DNA of 64,000 nt from assembly GCA_014526335.1 (NCBI GenBank), contig JACTAT010000004.1, forward strand, positions 3,202,722-3,266,721, read 5' to 3'. A model generated the notes under the pieces. That model saw only the letters and a list, made by a program, of their open reading frames with translations, was not told the origin of the DNA and ran no database searches. Positions 56,298-64,000 of this stretch are shown here, in pieces. Within the stretch, counting starts at the first letter, position 1. Each line of letters opens with the position of its first letter. Source of the DNA: Chrysaora quinquecirrha (lineage: Eukaryota; Cnidaria; Scyphozoa; Semaeostomeae; Pelagiidae). The translations under genes were made by a program, and so were the position numbers.

Positions 56298-58560
56298 GTA
56301 CGAAATTTATTTTTTTTCCAAATTTTTACACTTCATACTTTTGTGTCATGAAGATTTTGTTGTCTAGAAATTTTCTCTTCGCATTGGAAATGCTTGGTGT
56401 TATTTTTTATAAAAATCTCGAGGGATGCAAGTTTTGATTAAAGATTTTGTGGTATTATGAAATGATTATTCTTTGCGAAGCTTTTGACGTAAAATTCAAA
56501 TATTAAGAACTGTTTTTTAGTTTAGTTTCTTTGTGCTGAATTAAGGGTTTTGAAATTCCAGAATTTGCAAGGCCCAAGTCGCAGCGCGCTTTAAATTTCT
56601 AAGTTGGCACCTCAATCACACAAATAACTTGAATTTTAAAGCCAAAATTCATGTTTTAAAAGGCTTTTCATGTGTGTAAAAGATTTTCAAAGGGGAATCT
56701 TTGGTAAGAGAAGCATTTTATAGAAGCAACAAGCGAATGAGCAGCAAATTTATGGGTTCTAAATGTCGCAGCAGTGAAAATTACAACAGAACTCGGAGGT
56801 ATATCCATTTGTTGAAAATTTTGAAGCATGGAATTGGCAAACCAGATTGTCTTCAAGTTTGGAAAACTCTAGAGCAACTTTAACTCATATTTTTGTATAA
56901 CAAAGTTTGACCAACCAATTCTGGTAGGGCTGCTTCAAGGTTTTGGCAGTTTTGTAGCTCAAAGCTTCTTGAATAGTTTCTTAACTTCGCAAGAACAGAG
57001 CTGTTTAACTTACAGAAAAATATTCGAGGAAAGCCTACATTAGCCTTTTGAACAACGTTTGATATTTAAAAATTACATGAAAATATATTTATCGTTAAGA
57101 TGCAAAACGAAAAAAAGTTGCTTAGGTTTCAGTTGCCATTCTACTCCATTCAAGAAGAATTTCTTGATTTCACAAGAAGAGCTTGTGTAGTTTCTTAGAA
57201 TAGAAGAGGTTTCTTGTAAAATTGCATAAGACTAAACGAAAATAAAACGAGGAAAATTAATTCTATTGTTTTGTAGTGAGCAATTTTCCCATTTTAAATT
57301 CGGTGAAACACAAGCAACGTGACCTCCAAAAAGTTCACAACTTTGATTAAGTTTGGATCGTAAAGTTTGGCGTTACATGCTTTCTTTTTATAAGAAGACT
57401 TAGCTTCATTTTCATCCTTAGATGTTGCTTATTTTTGGACTAATTTTTTCACCCCTTTCCGTGCTCAAAGACTTGTTGCAACTGATTTAAGAAAAGTGCT
57501 TCTTGTCAGCCTCGTAGTTCGTATACAAGATGTTCTTAGGGTCTTGTCAAGCGACCAAAAATTGTTTGTCAAACATTTGAAATTCGCTTGCAATCAAAAT
57601 GTATAACTGGCGTTTGGCCATTTTCCAGGCCATGTTAATTACTGCTCTCAAGAGAAACAGATTAATTGAGATTTAGTTATTGCTTACATGTATGCATTTT
57701 TATAAGAGCGCTCTTTATACATTTTTGAATCGTGAATGTGCCTACCAATGGGCTGTCATGTCTGGGGAAGAAACCCTAGAAGGGGATATAGGATTGTCTA
57801 TTAAAGTTCCAGAATGGGGTAGCAGAAAGGGCAATTTTTCCGCAAAAGGGTGTGGTTTGTGTCTAATTTTACCCTGATGGTTTGTTTCACAAAATCTTTC
57901 CAAAATTCCGGAATGGGTACCAAAAGTTTTGTTTTGCAGGCACACCCCCGTACGTATGTGAGGTAGGTGCACCCCTCGAGCATAGGGCGTACCTTGCGTT
58001 TGCGTACACTGTCTTTTTAATAAGCAACGTAATACAGGGTCCGCGTTCAAAGTTGCTTAAAATATCGGCGATGTCAGCTCCAAGCTCCCCCAGAGTTGTG
58101 CAACTTTTATAACGGAACATAGTCTTTTTTATCACAAAATGAAGCCTGTTAAATTGACAAGATTTGCAATTATATATAAACACTTTAAGCAAAGCGATCG
58201 GAACCAAAAAAGTTTACAAAAGTAAGTAAGACATTCCTTAGTTGCTTTCAGCTTTTTCGCTGAGCCCTTAGACTGCTTAGCTTATTTTCATACTGTGATA
58301 CATACAAGTCCAAGTTTCTTACCGACCTGTTGCTTATTAAGAAGTTAATATGCTTACCAACAGATCTTAGGCGACTTTTTCGTGAAAATTATTTAAGATG
58401 GGCTCATAGTTTTCGTTTGTTTTGTGTCCCTAGTTTGTTTGTGTCGTTGCATCTTGTATTTTTCTACTCAATCAGTTGGTCATATAACTGTTGGTCTTTT
58501 AATCATTTTATTTGTTAGAATTATTATGTATAATTCATTTCTGCCTATCTTTGATTGGCT

Positions 58561-58944
58561 GTACACTTATTTTTTTTAATAAGCAACCGCTCAATAAGCA
58601 ACTAGGGCTGAACTGACCTTAACATTAAGCAACTTGAGGGCTCAATTGAATTCTGTAAGCAACTAAGAAGTCAAACAACCAAAGCTTATACGCTTTCTTG
58701 TTGTTAGGAAATTGTTTGTTTTGCATGTTGAAGTTCTTTAGCTAACGTTTTTCCACTTACTGTCTCCCAAAAGTCGTGTTATAGGCCTAACAGTTGATGA
58801 TTTTGACCTGTAAAGTCAGGGGTGGTTGTTAGGTAAAAAAGGTTAAGCAACTTTTAAGCAACTTTGAGGGCTGAAATGTCTAAAATTTTAAGCAACTTTG
58901 AGGGCTGGACGAAAGTTAAGTTGCTTATTAAAAAAAATGTGTAC
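58561..58944. mobile_element. AAGCAAC-type MITE, copy 1
   Basis: The ends GTACACTTATTTTTTTTAAT leading into AAGCAAC and the inverse GTTGCTTATTAAAAAAAATG followed by TGTAC. Inside, AAGCAAC occurs repeatedly together with TTGAGGGCTGAA. The inverted second copy is at about 61032-61345. Part of a third lies near 58000-58345. Confidence 0.85.
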
Positions 58945-60359
58945 TTGCCCGCGAACGCATTTTAAACAACTTTTGAGAAGGGCACAGGATGATAACAATG
59001 TTAGAATCAGTCCAAAAATAAGAAACATTAAGGGTTGAGAACGTTTAGCTCTGTATTGCCCAAATATTTGACTGACTGACTGCCCAAATCCCTATGTATA
59101 TTCAATACTGTCCCTTTGTTTTGAGACTAAGTGAAAACTCAAATACAGTACGGATAGATGAATAGGGGCGAGGATGGGGAAGAAAGAAGGGTTTATGTTG
59201 CTAAAAATCAGAGTTTGGCCTTCAAGAAAACGTAATTATTCTTGTATTTGTATTAAGAACAAGACGTTTGAGATTTGATTTATTTACTACTAGAAATGGC
59301 TAAAACTGCTCAATTTATCGAGTGGAATGGTTTAGTTTTCAGCTTTCCTAAGTTTTTGAACATTTGCATATGCTCTGTGGGCTGTTTAGTAAATTTAAAG
59401 ACCTTCGTTTTAGGCATACATAATTCTGCAGTTACTTTCTCCGAGCGGCTTTTCAGTCCTCAAAAGCATGTGCGAGATTTCCATTAAACAAAGGGATTTC
59501 AAAGGATTTCCATGAAAACAATGGATTTTCTAGCCAGAGTGTGCAGATTTCAAGTAGTGAATTGCCCCTCCACTTTGCATATAGGCCTATATAAGTTGAG
59601 AACCGTTCATTTTGAAGGGGTAACTTTCGCCTAGAACTTTGTTTGCACCAAATATTGCTTTTATTCAAGCCATTCCGCCTTATATTTTCCACTTTAAGTA
59701 TAGAAAACTCTTAAATCGTATGGCAGGCAACTTTTTAAGTTTCCTCTGTTTTATTTTGCCCAATTTTGCCAAATTTCATCTTTTCTTGCTTTCAAGATGG
59801 CAAATTTTTCGTGTTGGAATGACAAAACATATTAGAAATAATGGACGAGACTTTTAGTTTCTGGATAAACGAACAAATCTGAATCTAATGGTTTATAATA
59901 TTATGCAGCTTTTGTCGTGAAAATTTTGGCTTTGATTCTTAGGAATAAAAAATTGTTGCAATTTTATTTTCTTGAGCAGGCCTATCTACTGTGGATTTGC
60001 AGAAAACCTATTTAGGCCAAAATTTGTCAGCAAGGATTCAGTCATAACGAAAAGAAGCATTTTATTATATAAATAAGAAAAATTTCCTTTAAGTCCTTAA
60101 ATTATATTTTGCAAATATTTTCAAAGGTTTGCACGAGTAGCCCAAAGCAGTAGATACTCACTTCAGTTCCTTCAGTCCGTTCGCAATTCTAGACGGGGGT
60201 AATGTCATGCTACCGCGCGTTTGTTGTTTTCGCGGGACTTGTGGAGCATTGCCGCCATTGAATCGGTAGAAAAAGCGTGCGAGTTCTCCTGAACTCTGTT
60301 TTTACTCGGCTTTGTGATAAATTTGGGAGAGAATTTATCAAAACAAATCTTCTTTACAT

Positions 60360-60720
60360 TATATGAATGTTATTTCAAAATTTTTAGGCCAAGTTTGAAA
60401 ATTGAGGTCTTTCCTCTTGTTCACATCAGGCATCAAGATTGTCCGGGTGGGACTTTGATTTTGATAGTTTTGTCTTGCAAAGGAGTGTTTAGATAAGAAA
60501 GCACCGAGTTATGTTCATTTTGATAAATATAATTTCTGTTTCATCATTAACTGGTTGTTCTTTAAGGATTTTAGGCCAAGTTCTAAAAATTTGGTGTGTT
60601 CTCTTTCTCTTTTTGTCCACAATAAGGCTCGAAGTGTCCTGTGTGTACTTTAAATTCTGATAGTTCAATCTTGCTAAAAGGAGTTTTTAGATAAGAAAGC
60701 ACGAAGTTTAGCTTATTCAA
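60360..60720. repeat. Two diverged direct repeats
   Basis: Both units contain TTTTTAGGCCAAGTT-like and GGAGT(G/T)TTTAGATAAGAAAG, about 210 bp apart. Function unknown. Confidence 0.65.
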
Positions 60721-61031
60721 ATAAATATAAACGATATTTTAACAATTCTAGATCATTTAAATTACTCCTATGTAGCTGATTTTGAATCTAAACGTCTTAG
60801 GCCAGAATAGCAACTAAAAGTTGTCTCTGCTGATGGGAATCTGTTTCTTGTTCATTTCTTTCTACTTTGAAAGTTTTGAACACACATTTTATTGTAGAAA
60901 GTTTCTTAGGAAATTTCCTCTGCACGTCTGCATGTCCCAAAAGCTTCCCAACATTTAAACCAACTTGGAGCTTGAATATATTTTGACAATTTGATCAATT
61001 TTTTCGGTTTTTCTGACCAGCAACTTTCAAA

Positions 61032-61345
61032 AAACACGTTCCCTTTTAAGCAACTGGACTTTTATCCAGCCCTTAAAATTGCTTAAAATTATAGACATTT
61101 CGGCCCTCAAAGTTGCTTAACAGTTGCTTAACATTTTTGTACCTAACAACCACCCCTGACTTCGCGGGTCAAAGTCATCAACTGTTAGGCCTAAAGAACT
61201 TCAACATGCAAAACATAAGAAAAAGCACTTTCCTAACAACAAGAAAGCGTATATAAGCTTGGTTGTTTGACTTCTTCGTTCTTAATGTTAAGGTCAGTTC
61301 AGCCCTAAAGTGGCTTATTGAGCGGTTGCCTATTTAAAAAGTGTA
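61032..61345. mobile_element. AAGCAAC-type MITE, copy 2 (inverted)
   Basis: Shares AACCACCCCTGACTT, TCATCAACTGTTAGGCCTAA and AACAACAAGAAAGCGTAT with copy 1 on the opposite strand. The ends AAAAACACGTTCCCTTTTAAGC and TTAAAAAGTGTA are decayed. Confidence 0.8.
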
Positions 61346-63124
61346 TGGTTAAGTTCTTGTTTTTGATTCTGGATCTTGCAAAACGTATAAAATGAAATAT
61401 GTAAATCCGAGGGGCAATTAACCCCTTAGGAATTTCAAAAGCTCTTGCTGTAAATTCTGTTGATTTCACATAAGTCTTTGGAAATCCATTTATTTCAACA
61501 GGAATCTCTTGCACCTTTTGGAAGGTTGAAATGCACCTCGTGTAAAATCCATGCCCACCTTCTGTTATAAGCAACTTAAATACGCCCCAGTCCTATAAAA
61601 TGCTTAGTGGAGATTTCAGCCCTCAGAGTTGCTTGTTTTGCTAGATTTGTGTTTTATTAGCAGCAACGTAGAAATAAGCAACGTGATTAAGCAGTTTAAG
61701 TCCAAGCTCTGAAATTGCATTGCAACTTCAATAGATGGAATTTCATTTCAGCCCCCAGTCTTGCTTATGAGTTGTTCAACTCTTAGCAAGATTTGAAACA
61801 TGACATACTAGTGTAGTTGTTGTGAGATTTTGAAAACTTGTTCTTGTCAAATTTGAGCGCTTTTCCTACTAAAATTTCCCGCCAAATGTGCAAATTTTGC
61901 AATGGTGCTGAAGCAAATTGATTCGAAAGAACAATTTTCACAACATTAAGACATTCCTTACTGTGTAGTTCGTTGCAGCTTCTTCGCAGAGCCCTCAATT
62001 TACTTATCCGCTTTTTATTTCATAAAGAATGTAGCTCACAGTGTAGTTCCTAAAGTTCTTTATTTTTGTTAAGAAGCTTGAGGGACAACAGGAGATTTTC
62101 AAAAGCACGACCAATGCAAATTTTTTTGGAGATCCGAGCTTCCCCCATAAAATCAACTGTTTACAGTTGTTAGTTGTTGGGAAAAATTTTACTAGCCTTT
62201 TATAGTTCATTTGAGCATTTCTGAAATATTATGAAGGAAGTCCTTAGAAACGTTGAAGCCCGGGCGCTAACAATGGCCCCAGTGGTGTCTATGTGGAGGT
62301 TCCACAGTAGCAGCAAATGTTTGTTTATGGGGTTTGAGTTTAAGGTTGTGGGAAATGCTGCCAGAGCCCTCTCAGTTCCATAGTTATACCCAGATTTGAC
62401 CATATAAGAAAAATTCTGTTATGACTATGTATGATTTGACAGGTATAAACACTGCGTTGCCTCTTTGTCCCAACTTTTTGGTACACATGCGGAAATGTCA
62501 TTTTTTATGGTTGATTTTCAGTATTTTAGGTAGCAGAACTTGTAAAATTGTCTTTGAGTTGGATATATACCCCGATATATATTAAGTTAGCCGCAAATGT
62601 CTGTTTATGGGGTTTGAGTTTAAAGTTGGCACAATGGCAAAAGCTGCCAGGGGAAGATTTGACCCATATAAAGACAGTTTTGCAATGTCCCCTTTTTTAT
62701 TTAAGAAATAGGCGAAATACCGAGGAACACCACATTTTATTAATTTTATGAGTGATGTTTAGCTATACTTCCCTGGCCACTCTAGCTGAACTTCATAGAG
62801 CTGTCGTTTAGTTGATGTTCACTGAAGTTTTCTGAAACTGTTCAAAAATCTTCTAGCAGCACGTCCCTGTATATTTGAAAGTCAAGTGCCCCCTCCAGCA
62901 AAACGCAATCTTTGAGATATATCATTCTTATTGATATTTAATGATTATACATATGGCACTGAAGAAGGTGTTCTTTACTTGTTTGCAAGTTTTCTGATCA
63001 GAACATCTTTAGTGTGATGCCCGTAATGGACTTTACTGATTAAAAGATCGATTTTTGGTTTAGATTTAGAAAGCTCTGAGAGCCTTTGGCTGTATGACTT
63101 GGAGAATTTGTTGACGATTTCATT

Positions 63125-63215
63125 AAGCTCTTTTGCTCAGTGGAAATGTCGTTGCCTCCCTGATCATGTAGTCCAGGTTTGAATCCCATCTCTTGTGGGC
63201 ACGCCGTTCATGCAA
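63125..63215 (+). mobile_element. tRNA-like sequence, probably a SINE head
   Basis: AGCTCTTTTGCTCAGTGGAAAT (box A-like; 20-base core GCTCTTTTGCTCAGTGGAAA) is followed 30 bases later by CCAGGTTTGAATCCCATC (box B-like). The acceptor stem does not close and the anticodon arm is poor, so it is not a functional tRNA gene. Confidence 0.5.
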
Positions 63216-64000
63216 TCTATCCCAGTGTTTACCGTTTACTGTAAGGAGAATGTATTTCTATTAAATTAAAATTTATCTATTTTCTGCTAGTTTCATCTGC
63301 GAAGTGAAGATTGATTTTGAAGTTAGCACCTTAAAGAGAAAACCAAACGGACTATGATATTTAATGATTTTAGAAAAATTATCCCCATTTAATCAGAATT
63401 TTATAAAGAAAACTATACCTGCATGAAGGCTCCTCCCGAATTTCCATCCCTAGGGGGTCAATACAATCTCCCAATTTCTTGTTCATACTTATACATAAGT
63501 TTAATGTGGGCTTTCTATTTCTAATAAACGGTATGAAAAAGCCTGTTAGTCTGTTGCAAAATATCTAAGAATTCTGAATGGTATTGCCATCTTTAATTTG
63601 AAAATTTTTAACTTGCTTTTGAAGCTTGTCAGCTTTTCAAGAAGGGCTTTTCAAATAGCCTTCACGTTTAATCTTCGATTAAGCGCCGTGGCGTTGTTGC
63701 GAGAGAATGTAACGCAAAATTTTGATTCAGATTGTTGCTTTAATGTTACGCATTTGTGGTTGAACGTTGTTAGCTACTATTTTACGCCTTGGGATTGTAC
63801 GTCACTGCTATTTTACGCGCAATATCATTAATATTTTACATCATTGCAAATTTACTTGATTGTAATTTCTTTTTTTGCGTTGACCTTTAACGCTATTGTT
63901 TGTGCGATTTTGTGTCGTGATTGTAGGCTCTTATAATATTCAAAGTTGCTTAAATTTGGCAGACTTAGGATTTACACTGTTACGATTTTACCCTCATATT

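Larger units (their letters stand above)
56298..64000. other. Large KDM2 intron (over 7.7 kb), truncated by window end
   Basis: No exon matching the next KDM2 segment was found. Contents recognised: AAGCAAC-type MITEs at 58561-58944 and about 61032-61345, tandemly related blocks at about 60360-60500 and 60570-60720, a duplicated GTTTATGGGGTTTGAGTTTA block at 62320 and 62603, and a tRNA-like sequence at about 63130-63215. A segment near 57770-58000 has mirrored GAATGGG...GGGTA motifs. The rest is A/T-rich and unassigned. Confidence 0.6.

Noticed and set aside
57680..58207. Overlapping frames on both strands near 57.7-58.2 kb
   Set aside because: They overlap mutually on mirrored sequence in a KDM2 intron, with no recognisable domain or splice support.
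1..64000. CRISPR array, operon, prophage or bacterial defence system
   Set aside because: The sequence is intron-containing animal DNA. The tandem repeats have no spacer-repeat structure and there are no bacterial genes.

Overview
The window is animal nuclear DNA. Genes are split by GT-AG introns, intergenic and intronic space is A/T-rich and full of non-autonomous transposons and microsatellites, and the recognisable proteins are animal ones: IFT20, an RNF34/RFFL-type RING protein, a GLTP-fold lipid-transfer protein, Orai, the start of a KDM2 demethylase, and a giant dystroglycan-like protein. I cannot fix the species. A non-bilaterian animal (sponge or cnidarian) fits the gene and repeat content best, but this is inference.

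Layout. 1.4-4.15 kb (-): small coiled-coil protein. 4.3-7.4 kb (+): IFT20, head-to-head with it across about 160 bp. 7.4-10.2 kb: a 1-kb TTAG microsatellite and a foldback element. 10.2-15.8 kb (-): RNF34/RFFL-like E3 ligase. 16.6-22.7 kb (+): GLTP-like gene, head-to-head with the ligase. 24.3-49.5 kb (-): one very large locus encoding a signal peptide, about 20 tandem dystroglycan-type CADG plus S6-like units (18 of them in one uninterrupted 13.4-kb exon), and then exons for a basic, serine-rich tail with 13 R-R-x-S motifs and a C-terminal PDZ-ligand-like end. 49.5-53.4 kb: gene-free, with a fragment of 28S rRNA caught inside an inverted-repeat element. 53.4-54.6 kb (-): Orai. 55.2 kb to the end (+): the first four coding exons of KDM2, followed by an intron running out of the window.

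The genes do not form a pathway or operon. They are independent loci, and three of the four promoter regions are shared between divergent genes. The most unusual object is the giant poly-dystroglycan locus. It looks like a cell-surface matrix receptor or adhesion protein enlarged about ten-fold relative to dystroglycan, but no transmembrane exon could be found between its ectodomain and its tail, and its first exon carries a frame break.

The repeats deserve separate attention. One MITE family has 9-bp target duplications at three sites. A related set of MITE families is built from a family-specific heptamer (AAGGAAC, AAGAAAC or AAGCAAC). Two homologous foldback families are made of GTGGTGG or GTGGAGG units, with CAC...GTG ends and 5-bp A/T target duplications. 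There are also several tRNA-derived SINE-like sequences.
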